Origin: Flavonifractor sp. An306
GTDB lineage: Bacteria; Bacillota; Clostridia; Oscillospirales; Oscillospiraceae
Direction of reading: 5' to 3'
Assembly: GCF_002159455.1 (NCBI RefSeq)
Contig: NZ_NFIQ01000005.1
Coordinates: 1-64,000, forward strand
Length of the DNA stretch: 64,000 nucleotides
The translations under genes were made by a program, and so were the position numbers. Under the pieces are notes generated by a model. It worked only from the letters and a program-made list of their open reading frames with translations. It did not search any database and was not told the DNA's origin. Position 1 is the stretch's first letter. Each line of letters opens with the position of its first letter. Shown here piece after piece: positions 27,825-36,416 of this stretch.

Positions 27825-28418
27825 TCAGAACTTCAGCTTATGTTGCTGCAAACCGTGTTTGGTACAGTACAGATAAAGGAAGCCATCCCGCCTGCTGGCA
27901 GGAATACGGACCGCCGGCTCCTGTTCCGGATAAAGCCGGATCAGGAGTACCCGGTCATCCTGCACATAGGCGGCAAACTGTAAAAAGTGATCTTTTTCCA
28001 TGGGATGCTCCCATGAAATATAGTAGTCAAGATCCATTTCCTCCATCCGCAGGTTCAGTGGTTCCGGCTGCGGAGTGGGGGACAGGGGCTCCACACTCCG
28101 ACCACAGCAGAAGACCCCGCTGGCTCCGGTGCCAACCAGCAGATTCCCGCACACCGGACAGACGTAAAAACGCACTTTGGCCATATTGCCCGGATCCGGT
28201 CGGCTGGCATCCAGGTCTCCCTGAAGCAGTTTGAGCAGATCCGCACCCAAAAGAGCGGACAGTCTCTCCCATAAGGCCGAGTCCGGACAGCCCAGTCCGC
28301 ATTCCCATTTGGAGACCGTCTTATGACTGACGTGAAGTCCATCTGCCAGCTGCTGCTGTGTCAGGCCCCGCTCCTGTCTCAGCTGCCGGATAGACGCCCC
28401 GATTTTTGTACAATCCAT
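27825..28418 (-). CDS. HTH regulator fused to a desulfoferrodoxin-like domain
   Basis: About 197 residues. Residues 1-60 are a Cro/CI-type helix-turn-helix (IGASIRQLRQERGLTQQQLADGLHVSHKTVSKWE). Then comes a desulforedoxin-like iron site FYVCPVCGNLLV...VFCCG (the CxxC...CC pattern of centre I) and a region like the superoxide reductase centre II: EHPMEKDHF and YCTKHGL. The usual EKHVP histidine and lysine of centre II are not seen, so catalysis is doubtful. A redox- or iron-sensing repressor is inferred. Start at ATG 28418 with GAGGTG upstream; an earlier in-frame start is unlikely. Confidence 0.8.
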   Translation of the reverse strand: MDCTKIGASIRQLRQERGLTQQQLADGLHVSHKTVSKWECGLGCPDSALWERLSALLGADLLKLLQGDLDASRPDPGNMAKVRFYVCPVCGNLLVGTGASGVFCCGRSVEPLSPTPQPEPLNLRMEEMDLDYYISWEHPMEKDHFLQFAAYVQDDRVLLIRLYPEQEPAVRIPASRRDGFLYLYCTKHGLQQHKLKF

Positions 28419-28497
28419 ATTGTTCACCTCAGACCCCATTATACCGGACGCCATGCCAGCGCGCAATCCACGCAGCGCAGACATCCCTTTACGCGCC

Positions 28498-28527
28498 TTG
28501 CCAATCTGGTATGCAAAATGCTATAAT
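28498..28527 (+). promoter_or_regulatory. Promoter of the nuclease gene
   Basis: TTGCCA at 28498-28503, 18-base spacer, consensus TATAAT at 28522-28527. Confidence 0.65.
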
Positions 28528-28564
28528 GCTCCATATGTGAATCTATCAAAGAGGAGATACCACC

Positions 28565-29464
28565 ATGAAACGAACTCGCACCTGGCTCGTGGTCCTATCC
28601 ATGTTCTGTCTGCTGCTGTGCGGCTGTGAGCAGCTTTCCGCATTCTCTCCTGAAGCCAATGTGCCATCCTACACATTGGAGGATTTGCCGGAATACTCCG
28701 GAGAACCCTATGTAGTCCTAAATGAAAATGTCCCGGATTTTCCGCAGGAGGATGAGACTACAAATTCCTTTGAGCGCTATAGTCCCCTGGATGACCTGGG
28801 CCGCTGCGGGACAGCGTACGCCAATATCGGCACAGACCTGATGCCGACAGAGGAGCGGGGCAGCATCGGACAGGTAAAGCCCTCCGGCTGGCAGACGGTT
28901 AAATACGACTGTGTGGACGGAAAATACTTATATAACCGCTGCCACCTGATTGGCTATCAGTTGTCCGGTGAAAACGCAAATGAAGAAAATCTGATCACTG
29001 GTACCCGCTATCTGAATGTGGAGGGGATGCTACCCTTTGAGGATCAGGTTGCGGACTACGTGCAGGAAACGAACAACCACGTGCTCTATCGGGTTACGCC
29101 TATTTTTGAAGGGGACAACCTGCTGGCAAGCGGTGTGGTGATGGAGGCCAAAAGCGTGGAGGATGACGGCACCGGCGTGTGCTTCTGCGTCTATGTTTAC
29201 AACGTCCAGCCCGGCGTAGTCATCGACTACGCCACCGGAGCAAGCTGGCTGGAGGAGGATGTCCCGACCTCTACTACGCAGCCGGAGGAGACTACTGCCG
29301 CAGAAGAGTCGCATTATGTGCTCAACACCAGCTCCATGAAGTTCCATCTGCCTACCTGCTCCGGGGTGGAGAGTATGAGCCCGAGCAACCGGCAGGACTA
29401 CACCGGAACCCGTCAGGCTCTGCTGGAGCAGGGGTACACGCCCTGCGGCACCTGTAAGCCATAA
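28565..29464 (+). CDS. Secreted/lipoprotein DNA/RNA non-specific endonuclease
   Basis: 299 residues. Lipoprotein signal MKRTRTWLVVLSMFCLLLCGC (lipobox LLCGC). The nuclease domain has the YLYNRCHLIGYQLSGENANEENLITGTRYLN segment, where NRCH stands for the DRGH active site of the EndA/NucA-type family. The C-terminal 50 residues (FHLPTC...GYTPCGTC) form the small Cys/His domain often appended to surface proteins. It probably digests extracellular DNA. Followed by the dehydratase-like genes but likely unrelated in function. Confidence 0.85.
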   Translation: MKRTRTWLVVLSMFCLLLCGCEQLSAFSPEANVPSYTLEDLPEYSGEPYVVLNENVPDFPQEDETTNSFERYSPLDDLGRCGTAYANIGTDLMPTEERGSIGQVKPSGWQTVKYDCVDGKYLYNRCHLIGYQLSGENANEENLITGTRYLNVEGMLPFEDQVADYVQETNNHVLYRVTPIFEGDNLLASGVVMEAKSVEDDGTGVCFCVYVYNVQPGVVIDYATGASWLEEDVPTSTTQPEETTAAEESHYVLNTSSMKFHLPTCSGVESMSPSNRQDYTGTRQALLEQGYTPCGTCKP

Positions 29465-29479
29465 GGAAGAAGGAATATC

Positions 29480-30760
29480 ATGGCAGACATTGTGACTCAC
29501 TTTGGAGAGATTATTCAGAAAGAATGCCGGAAAAATCCCCTGTTGGCCCGGCGTATGCTGCGCTTTGGCTATCGTGCCAAGAAACTGCAGCTTATGGCGG
29601 CCCCCGGAAAATATACCACAAAAGCCGCACAGATGGCGGCGGTCCAGACCATGACATCTATGATCGCGCCTCTGGCTCATCCAGAGCGGGCAGCTATGGC
29701 AAGCCTGTTTCTGCCCTGCGAACCCCTTCAGGTAGCGGGACTGTATCCCTACTCCTGCGAAGGATTCGGCTGCTTTTTGTCCGGAACACAGGCGGAACAG
29801 GAGTTTCTTCACTATGCGGAGAGCGAAGGCCTGCCGGAAACCTTCTGCTCCTACCATAAAATCTTTATCGGCGCGGCAGAAAAAGGATTGATGCCAAAAC
29901 CCCGCTTTATTCTTAACACCACTTTGGCGTGTGACGCCAATCTGCTGACCTTCCGCCGTCTGGCAGAATTTTTTCAGGTGCCTCAGTTTGTGGTGGAGGT
30001 CCCTTATCAGCCAGACGAGTATGCGGTACGCTATGTGGCCGACCAACTCCGGGAGATGGTGCGGTTTGTGGAGAAGCAGACGGGCCAAAGCATTCCGGAG
30101 GAGCGTTTGCGGGAGGCGGTGTCCCGCAGCCAGAACAGCATGGAGCAGTTTGATCAATACATGACGCTCCGGGCGGATAAGAAGATCCTGGGCGAGTTGA
30201 CGGGGGAGATGTTTTCCGCCTTTACGCTTCACACCCTGCTTGGCACGCCGGAAACCGAGGCCTATACCCGCCAATGTCTGGCGGAAATCCAAAAGGCCCC
30301 TCCGGCATCCGGTGTGCGGCTTTTGTGGATGCACACAACCCCTTTCTGGGTGGAGCCTCTGCGCCGGGTTACAGACTTCAATCAGGATGTGCAGGTAGTG
30401 GGCTGTGATATGTGCTTTGAGGGGCTGGTCAAGGCCGACCCGAACGATCCCTATGACGCCATGGCCCGGCGCGTGGTATATTCTGCTTTTAACGGGCCGG
30501 TGGAGCGGCGGATCCAGCGGGGTATTGCCGCCGCCAGACAGGTCAAGGCGGATGGTGTGGTCTGGTTCTGCCACTGGGGCTGCAAGCACACGCTGGGAGG
30601 CGCCCAACTGGCCAAGGAACAATTTGAGGCTGCCGGTCTGCCCTGTCTTGTACTGGATGGGGATGGATGTGACCGCAGTCACGGCGGGGAAGGCCAGCTG
30701 GCCACCCGCATGGATGCCTTTGTGGAAATGCTCCGGGCGGAAAAGGGGGAGAAGGTATGA
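29480..30760 (+). CDS. 2-hydroxyacyl-CoA dehydratase D-subunit-like / double-cubane-type protein
   Basis: 426 residues of the HgdB/FldC-like family, whose members carry a [4Fe-4S] or double-cubane cluster and do ATP-driven low-potential reductions. Segments FLPCEPLQVAGLYPYSCEGFGCFLSG, FILNTTLACDANLL, VVGCDMCFEG and WFCHWGCKHTLGG supply many cysteines. No CoA-transferase or acyl-CoA genes are nearby, so the true substrate is unknown; double-cubane reductases acting on small molecules are an alternative to a classical dehydratase. Overlaps the next gene by 4 bases. Confidence 0.8.
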   Translation: MADIVTHFGEIIQKECRKNPLLARRMLRFGYRAKKLQLMAAPGKYTTKAAQMAAVQTMTSMIAPLAHPERAAMASLFLPCEPLQVAGLYPYSCEGFGCFLSGTQAEQEFLHYAESEGLPETFCSYHKIFIGAAEKGLMPKPRFILNTTLACDANLLTFRRLAEFFQVPQFVVEVPYQPDEYAVRYVADQLREMVRFVEKQTGQSIPEERLREAVSRSQNSMEQFDQYMTLRADKKILGELTGEMFSAFTLHTLLGTPETEAYTRQCLAEIQKAPPASGVRLLWMHTTPFWVEPLRRVTDFNQDVQVVGCDMCFEGLVKADPNDPYDAMARRVVYSAFNGPVERRIQRGIAAARQVKADGVVWFCHWGCKHTLGGAQLAKEQFEAAGLPCLVLDGDGCDRSHGGEGQLATRMDAFVEMLRAEKGEKV

Positions 30761-32412
30761 GCACCACATGGTATATCTGCAAATACACCCCTGTGGAGCT
30801 GCTGGATGCACTGGGCGGAACCTGCCAGGTCCTGGATCATATGCCGGAAAACTTTGAACGGAGTGACGAAGTAAGCCACCCTAATCTGTGCGGCTTTGGA
30901 AAAGCGGTGATCGAGGCCTGTATGGAGGGCCGGGTGAAGGAGCTGGTTCTGGTCAACTGCTGCGACACCATCCGCAGCGCATATGATGTGTTGTTGGCCC
31001 ATGGAAAGCTGGATTTCCTCTTTCTGATGGACATGCTCCACTGTGGGGACTCCTGCGCCAGGCAGAGAACCAAAGCGGAGCTGCTTCGCCTTGCGGAAGC
31101 CTATGCCGCTTATAAGGGAACGAAATTTCAACTCCAGCGGTTTCGGGATGCGTTTCATCCCTGGACGCCGCCCGTCGGCCCCTATCTCAGCGTACTGGGC
31201 GGCAGAGTGGGGGAGGAGCTCTTTTCCATGATGGAACAGACCATGCCTTTGCCTGTACGCAACGATACTTGTGTGCATAATCGGAGAGTATGCCCCCCTC
31301 CGGAGGAGTTGACGGATTTTGACAGTCTGATGGACTGGTATGCGGGGGAGCTGCTGGGGCAGATGCCCTGCATGCGCATGACAGATGCCGGTGGCAGAAA
31401 ACGGCTGTATCAGGACCCCAATCTGCGCGGTGTCATCTATCATACCGTAAAATTCTGTGACTACTACGGCTTTGAGTATTCCAAGCTGCGCCATGAACTG
31501 ACGGTGCCTATGCTGAAGCTGGAATCGGACTACACCATTCAAAGCAGCGGGCAGCTGCGCACACGGCTGGAGGCATTTGCGGAAGGTTTGACGCCTCAGG
31601 ACCGGGAGAAGGGGACGAGAACAATGACCGGAGCGGGATATTATGTGGGAATCGACAGCGGCTCCACCAGCACGGACGTGGCCATTTTGGACCGGGACAA
31701 GCGGATCGTGGCCCAGGTGATTCTGCCAACAGGTGCGGGCGCCGCTGCGGGAGCTCAACGGGCCCTGGAGCAGGCCCTGGAACAGGCAGGGCTGAAGCAG
31801 GAGGATATTTCCGCCACAGTTACCACCGGATATGGGCGGAGCGCCATTCAGCAGGGAGACAAGTCCATCACAGAGATTACCTGCCATGCCAAAGGCGCCC
31901 ATTTCCTGGACCCGGAGGTACGCACCATCATTGACATTGGCGGACAGGACAGCAAGGTCATCCGGGTAGACGAGCAGGGAAATGTGGTAAACTTTGTCAT
32001 GAACGACAAATGCGCCGCTGGCACCGGACGATTTCTGGAGCTGATGGCCCGGACGCTGGAGCTGTCCATGGATGAGATGAGCGCTGCCGGGCTCTCCTGG
32101 AAGGAGGACATCACCATTTCCAGCATGTGTACGGTATTTGCCGAGTCTGAGGTGGTTTCCCTCATTGCGCAGAACAAATCCCGCGCTGACATTATCCATG
32201 GCTTAAATGAGTCGGTGGCCTCCAAGACATGTGCGCTCTGCCGCCGGATTGGCGGGGAACCAGTTTATATGATGACCGGAGGCGTATCCAAAAACAAGGG
32301 CGTTGCTCAAGCCATTGAGCGGCGGCTGGGGGCAGAACTGCGCATTTCCGAGCAGGCGCAGTTGAACGGGGCTCTCGGTGCGGCGCTTTTTGCGCTGGAG
32401 CTGGATCAATAA
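30757..32412 (+). CDS. HgdB-like domain fused to BadF/HgdC-type activase
   Basis: 551 residues. Residues 1-280 or so are a second HgdB-like module (LVNCCDTIRSAYDVLLAHG, DMLHCGDSCARQRT). Residues 290-551 are an ATP-dependent activase with the ASKHA fold: GIDSGSTSTDVAIL, TGYGRSAI, DIGGQDSKVI, NDKCAAGTGRFLE and the second cluster cysteine in SSMCTVFAESEV. The activase passes electrons to the dehydratase/double-cubane partner encoded just upstream. An internal ATG at 31624 with GGGAGAAGGGG ahead of it could also give a free 262-residue activase, the usual stand-alone size. Confidence 0.85.
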   Translation: MSTTWYICKYTPVELLDALGGTCQVLDHMPENFERSDEVSHPNLCGFGKAVIEACMEGRVKELVLVNCCDTIRSAYDVLLAHGKLDFLFLMDMLHCGDSCARQRTKAELLRLAEAYAAYKGTKFQLQRFRDAFHPWTPPVGPYLSVLGGRVGEELFSMMEQTMPLPVRNDTCVHNRRVCPPPEELTDFDSLMDWYAGELLGQMPCMRMTDAGGRKRLYQDPNLRGVIYHTVKFCDYYGFEYSKLRHELTVPMLKLESDYTIQSSGQLRTRLEAFAEGLTPQDREKGTRTMTGAGYYVGIDSGSTSTDVAILDRDKRIVAQVILPTGAGAAAGAQRALEQALEQAGLKQEDISATVTTGYGRSAIQQGDKSITEITCHAKGAHFLDPEVRTIIDIGGQDSKVIRVDEQGNVVNFVMNDKCAAGTGRFLELMARTLELSMDEMSAAGLSWKEDITISSMCTVFAESEVVSLIAQNKSRADIIHGLNESVASKTCALCRRIGGEPVYMMTGGVSKNKGVAQAIERRLGAELRISEQAQLNGALGAALFALELDQ

Positions 32413-32413
32413 A

Positions 32414-32449
32414 GCAGACACGGGAGGCCGAAAGGCCTCCCGTGTCTGC
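32414..32449. terminator. Shared terminator between activase and cotJC
   Basis: A perfect 16-base stem (32414-32429 with 32434-32449) with a GAAA loop, between convergent genes. Confidence 0.85.
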
Positions 32450-32452
32450 GTC

Positions 32453-33052
32453 TTATGCCTTGTCAAACGCCGGATTGGTAAAATAGACGTTCTTTTGATC
32501 CATTTTTTCCTTGGCCAGGCGTACCGCCTCGCCAAAACGCTGGAAGTGTACCACCTCGCGGGCCCGTAAGAACTTGATGACATTGCTGACATCCGGGTCG
32601 TCGCTGAGCCTCAGGATATTGTCGTACGTCACGCGGGCCTTCTGCTCCGCGGCCATATTCTCCGTCAGATCCGCAATGATATCCCCTTTTACGCCAATCC
32701 CGGCGGCGTTCCAGGGCGCTCCGGAGGCAGCAGTGGGATAGATGCCCGTTGTGTGGTCCACAAAGTAGGGCGCAAAGCCGCTGGTACGAAGCTGCTCCTC
32801 GGTGAGATTGCGGGTCAGCTGGTGTACAATGGCTCCGATCATCTCCAGATGTCCCAGCTCTTCCGTACCGATATCGGTCAGGAGAGCCTGCAATTCCGGA
32901 TAGGGCATAGAATACCTCTGAGAGAGATAGCGCAGAGAAGCGCCTAACTCGCCGTCCGGTCCGCCATACTGGCTGATGATATAGGAGGCCAGCTTGGGGT
33001 TGGGCGTGGTAATTTTCACAGGGTACTGCAGTTTTTTCTCATAGGAAAACAT
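32453..33052 (-). CDS. cotJC: Manganese-catalase-like spore coat protein CotJC
   Basis: 199 residues. Ferritin-like di-manganese domain; ligand-bearing helices include TDIGTEELGHLEMIGAIVHQL and AEQKARVTYDNILR and FLRAREVVHFQRFGEA. CotJC is a spore coat protein of the Mn-catalase family. The ATG at 33052 shares its A with the upstream stop (TGATG) and is preceded by GGAAGGAGGC. Produced with CotJA/CotJB in the mother cell, by analogy with bacilli. Confidence 0.92.
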   Translation of the reverse strand: MFSYEKKLQYPVKITTPNPKLASYIISQYGGPDGELGASLRYLSQRYSMPYPELQALLTDIGTEELGHLEMIGAIVHQLTRNLTEEQLRTSGFAPYFVDHTTGIYPTAASGAPWNAAGIGVKGDIIADLTENMAAEQKARVTYDNILRLSDDPDVSNVIKFLRAREVVHFQRFGEAVRLAKEKMDQKNVYFTNPAFDKA

Positions 33053-33519
33053 CAGCGGCTGCCTCCTTCCATCTGCTCCCAGGGCCAGGGATTTTTCAGC
33101 CACTCCATCCAATCGCCGCTCTGTGCCACAGCGGAGCGTGTAAGAGGTCCGTTGACCGCCTCATAACTGGCTCTGGCCTGGCGCTCCATATCCGCATACT
33201 GCTGATAGAGCGCAAAGGCCTCGCTGTCGTCGGCGTGCGTATCCAGATAGAGGGCCAACTCCAGCAGGACGAATTCCAGCGCCTGCAGCTCAGCTAAAGG
33301 CCCGCCCAAGGCCTGTTTGACCTCCTGCTTTACCCGGAAGGGAAGATCCAGTCCGGGAAAGAGGGTACCGGTAGCCAGCGCTTCCTGCTGTGGATAACGC
33401 TTGGGGTTTTTCTGCTGGAACGGCACATAGGGGACGGCCAACGGCGCGCAGGCGGGCAGGATGCCATTGGCGTCATCACAGGTGCCGGAGGATACTGAGG
33501 TCTGATTCTTGGGATACAA
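33052..33519 (-). CDS. CotJA-CotJB fusion coat protein
   Basis: 155 residues. The first half (LAVPYVPFQQKNPKRYPQQEALATGTLFPGLDLPF) is a CotJA domain; the second half (ELQALEFVLLELALYLDTHADDSEAFALYQQY...WLKNPWPWE) is CotJB. In most spore formers these are separate adjacent genes; here they read as one protein without an intervening stop. TTG at 33519 is used because AAAGGAGG at 33527-33534 is 7 bases away. Partner of CotJC downstream. Confidence 0.85.
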   Translation of the reverse strand: MYPKNQTSVSSGTCDDANGILPACAPLAVPYVPFQQKNPKRYPQQEALATGTLFPGLDLPFRVKQEVKQALGGPLAELQALEFVLLELALYLDTHADDSEAFALYQQYADMERQARASYEAVNGPLTRSAVAQSGDWMEWLKNPWPWEQMEGGSR

Positions 33520-33616
33520 GTCATTTCCTCCTTTTATGGATTGGGAAAGGGAGGCCCCCCTCCCATCCATGCTATGCGGAGCGGCAAAAAATGTCCATTC
33601 CCGGCGAACATAAAAA

Positions 33617-33641
33617 TCCCCTCACCTTTATGGTGAGGGGA
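33617..33641 (-). terminator. yhcH-like gene terminator
   Basis: TCCCCTCACC and GGTGAGGGGA pair around a 5-base loop, followed on the minus strand by TTTTT. Confidence 0.85.
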
Positions 33642-33649
33642 AATGAAGT

Positions 33650-34108
33650 TCAGTCCAGCTTGACCTTGACCACCAGACGGCGGACCGGAGCAGGCGCACC
33701 CACCGCCACGCGTGGCGCATGGAGGTCCTGAGGCCAGACGATATAGAAGGTGCCGGGACGGATGGTAAGGGTATCCCACTGGGTAGTATAGAACTGGATG
33801 TCTCCATCCGGGTCATATTCCGTCAGCTGCTCCAGCGGAGCGTCGGGGAGGGCATAGCCCACACCTTCCAGCCCGGAGACCAGATACTGGATATCAGCGT
33901 AGTTTTTGTGGCACTCCAGCTTGCACGCCTCCACCGGCAAGGTGTCTACCGCGAAAAGAAATGCGTAAATCTCCTTTCCGTCCACCTCCACCCGCTCACC
34001 AGGGGTGAGAGTATCTGGATCCACCGTCTGCAGCCACTCCAGCGCCTTTTGAAATCTGGGTCCCAAGCCATTATACAAAGCGGCATGTTCCAATTTGTCA
34101 ACCACCAT
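33650..34108 (-). CDS. YhcH/YjgK/YiaL-family protein
   Basis: 152 residues, cupin-like fold. The ECHKNYADIQYLVSGLEGVGY segment and the FYIVWPQDLHAPRVA segment, with metal-binding His and Glu residues, are typical of the family (DUF386), members of which act in sialic acid or uronic sugar metabolism. No sugar genes are adjacent. The ATG at 34108 has GGAGGTGG upstream. Confidence 0.88.
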   Translation of the reverse strand: MVVDKLEHAALYNGLGPRFQKALEWLQTVDPDTLTPGERVEVDGKEIYAFLFAVDTLPVEACKLECHKNYADIQYLVSGLEGVGYALPDAPLEQLTEYDPDGDIQFYTTQWDTLTIRPGTFYIVWPQDLHAPRVAVGAPAPVRRLVVKVKLD

Positions 34109-34174
34109 AAAAGGCCACCTCCATTCAATTCTGACCTTATCATATCCCAGCCAGAGATGAAAGGCAACAAGAAC

Positions 34175-34204
34175 TTGGACAAGGATCTGGATCTGTGGTA
34201 TAAT
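34175..34204 (+). promoter_or_regulatory. cwlD promoter
   Basis: TTGGAC at 34175-34180 and consensus TATAAT at 34199-34204, 18-base spacer. Confidence 0.6.
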
Positions 34205-34268
34205 AAGTCCGCTCTTCTACCTGGCGTGACCCCCGCATATCCTCTGTTGAAGGAATGGGGGGAGTGGT

Positions 34269-34970
34269 TTGAAAAAACTGGGGTGTTGGATTCTGGTTGC
34301 CGCGCTGCTGGTTGTGGCGATCGGATGTATGGTGGTATATCCCAGACAGCGGCTCGCTGCTTTTGCGCCGGCAAACGGTGGACGGGTCTTGATCCTGGAC
34401 GCCGGGCATGGCGGGGAAGACGGAGGTGCGGTTTCACTCACCGGCGTACCGGAGAGCGGAATCAATCTGTCCATCGTACTCAAAATAGATCAGCTTATGG
34501 GGTTCTGCGGGCAGGCTCCGGTGGTGCTGCGCACGTCCGACAGCTCGCTCCACGATTCCGATGCCGATACGCTGCGGGAAAAAAAGGCATCCGATCTGCA
34601 TAACCGTGTAGCTGCAGTGGAACAGCAGGAAAACGCAGTCCTGCTGAGTATCCATCAAAACATGTTTACCGATCAGAAATATCATGGCGCACAGGTATTT
34701 TTTGCGCCGACAGCAGGCAGCCAGGAGCTGGCTGTCCACACGCAGGAGGTTCTGCGGAGCGCCGTGGACCCGGAAAACAGCCGGCAGGCCAAACCCATCC
34801 CGGATACAGTCTACCTGATGAATCACATCTCCTGCCCGGCAATTTTGGTAGAGTGCGGATTCTTGTCCAATCCGGCAGAGGAGGCGCTGCTTCGTACAGA
34901 CGCCTACCAGACAAAGCTGGCTGCAGCCATGGCGGGAGCCTGGCTGCAATACGACTGGAAAATGAGCTAA
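34269..34970 (+). CDS. cwlD: N-acetylmuramoyl-L-alanine amidase CwlD
   Basis: 233 residues from a TTG start with GGGGGGAG upstream. An N-terminal membrane anchor (CWILVAALLVVAIGCMVV) precedes an Amidase_3 domain with zinc ligands in LDAGHGGEDGG and SIHQNMF and catalytic Glu in LVECGFLSNPAEE. The short, single-domain form with an anchor matches CwlD, which makes muramic-delta-lactam in spore cortex so that germination enzymes can act. Confidence 0.87.
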   Translation: MKKLGCWILVAALLVVAIGCMVVYPRQRLAAFAPANGGRVLILDAGHGGEDGGAVSLTGVPESGINLSIVLKIDQLMGFCGQAPVVLRTSDSSLHDSDADTLREKKASDLHNRVAAVEQQENAVLLSIHQNMFTDQKYHGAQVFFAPTAGSQELAVHTQEVLRSAVDPENSRQAKPIPDTVYLMNHISCPAILVECGFLSNPAEEALLRTDAYQTKLAAAMAGAWLQYDWKMS

Positions 34971-34991
34971 AGAGAACGGGGGACTCTGGAA

Positions 34992-36353
34992 ATGAAGTCC
35001 AAAGCGATGTTTTATTGTACAGAGTGTGGGAATGAATTGCCCAAGTGGGCGGGGCAATGTCCCGCATGTAAGGCGTGGAACACCATTGTGGAACAGCCTG
35101 CGGAAACCAAGCGGCGCTCCGTCGTATCTGCGGGAGAAACTCGCCATTCCGTTTCCCGCCCTAAACCTATGGCGGAAGTGGAGACTGGACAGGAGCTGCG
35201 CTTTGAAACCGGGATGCGGGAACTGGACCGAGTTTTGGGAGGGGGTGCGGTGCAGGGTTCTCTGGTTCTGGTGGGAGGCGCGCCTGGTATCGGGAAGTCA
35301 ACCCTGATGCTCCAAATCTGCGACCACCTGTGCCGGTTTGCCAAGGTGCTTTATGTATCCGGCGAGGAATCTGAGCGTCAGATCAAGCTGCGGGCCGACC
35401 GGCTGCATGTACAGGGTACACAGCTTTACCTTCAGGCGGAAACCAATCTGGAGGAGATTTTGGAGTCTGTGCGGGAACTAAAGCCCGATATACTCATTGT
35501 GGACTCTATCCAGACTTTGTACAATGGGGAACTGTCCGCCGCTCCCGGCAGCATCGGCCAGGTCAAAGACTGCACCATGGCCCTGATGCAGCTGGCAAAA
35601 GGGCAGGGGGTAACGGTTTTTGTCATCGGTCATGTCAATAAGGAGGGATCCATTGCCGGACCCAAGGTGCTGGAGCACATGGTAGACTGTGTGCTCTATT
35701 TTGAGGGAGAACAGCAGAATTCCTACCGAATCCTGCGGGCGGCGAAAAACCGGTTTGGCGCCACCAATGAGATCGGCGTATTTGAAATGGGAGACTCCGG
35801 TTTGCGTGAAGTACCAAATCCCTCGGAAATGCTGCTGGCGGGACGGCCACAGGATACGCCGGGCACCTGCGTTACCTGTGTGATGGAAGGTGTACGCCCC
35901 GTTCTGGCAGAGGTGCAGGCCCTTTTGGCCCCCACCAGCTTTAATGTACCCCGGCGCACCGCCAACGGCTTTGATTTTAACCGTACCAATCTGTTGCTGG
36001 CGGTGCTGGAAAAGCGGGGCGGGCTGATGGTCAGCACCTGTGACGCCTATATCAACGTGATTGGCGGCCTGTTTTTGGATGAACCGGCGGCAGACCTGGC
36101 AATGATAATTGCCATGGCCTCCAGCTTCCGGGACAAACCGGTACCTGGTGATCTGGCAGCAGTGGGGGAGGTGGGCCTAACCGGTGAGCTCCGCTCCGTC
36201 AATGCCCTCGGACAGAGGCTGAGCGAGGTCCATAGGCTGGGATTTACCAAATGCCTTGTCCCCGCCCAGGCAGGAGGAAAGCTGGAGGTTCCGGACGGTC
36301 TGCAGCTTATCAAGGTGCGAAATATCAGGGAGGCTCTGGCCGCTATTATTTGA
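34992..36353 (+). CDS. radA: DNA repair protein RadA
   Basis: 453 residues. Zinc finger C9-C12-C23-C26 (CTECGNELPKWAGQCPAC), RecA-like core with Walker A GGAPGIGKSTL, the KNRFGATNE motif specific to RadA, and a C-terminal Lon-protease-like domain. It helps branch migration in recombination repair. It starts 21 bases after cwlD. Confidence 0.94.
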   Translation: MKSKAMFYCTECGNELPKWAGQCPACKAWNTIVEQPAETKRRSVVSAGETRHSVSRPKPMAEVETGQELRFETGMRELDRVLGGGAVQGSLVLVGGAPGIGKSTLMLQICDHLCRFAKVLYVSGEESERQIKLRADRLHVQGTQLYLQAETNLEEILESVRELKPDILIVDSIQTLYNGELSAAPGSIGQVKDCTMALMQLAKGQGVTVFVIGHVNKEGSIAGPKVLEHMVDCVLYFEGEQQNSYRILRAAKNRFGATNEIGVFEMGDSGLREVPNPSEMLLAGRPQDTPGTCVTCVMEGVRPVLAEVQALLAPTSFNVPRRTANGFDFNRTNLLLAVLEKRGGLMVSTCDAYINVIGGLFLDEPAADLAMIIAMASSFRDKPVPGDLAAVGEVGLTGELRSVNALGQRLSEVHRLGFTKCLVPAQAGGKLEVPDGLQLIKVRNIREALAAII

Positions 36354-36364
36354 GTAGATAATAA

Positions 36365-36403
36365 AAAATGGGATTCGGAAAAGAGTTTTCCGAATCCCAT
36401 TTT
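36365..36403. terminator. Bidirectional terminator radA / phosphofructokinase
   Basis: A perfect 18-base stem with a 3-base loop, A-rich and T-rich at its ends, between convergent genes. Confidence 0.9.
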
Positions 36404-36416
36404 ATTTGTCTCATGA

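Noticed and set aside
29030-30811. A 593-codon minus-strand frame
   Set aside because: It lies opposite the nuclease and HgdB-like genes, with no ribosome binding site or domain.
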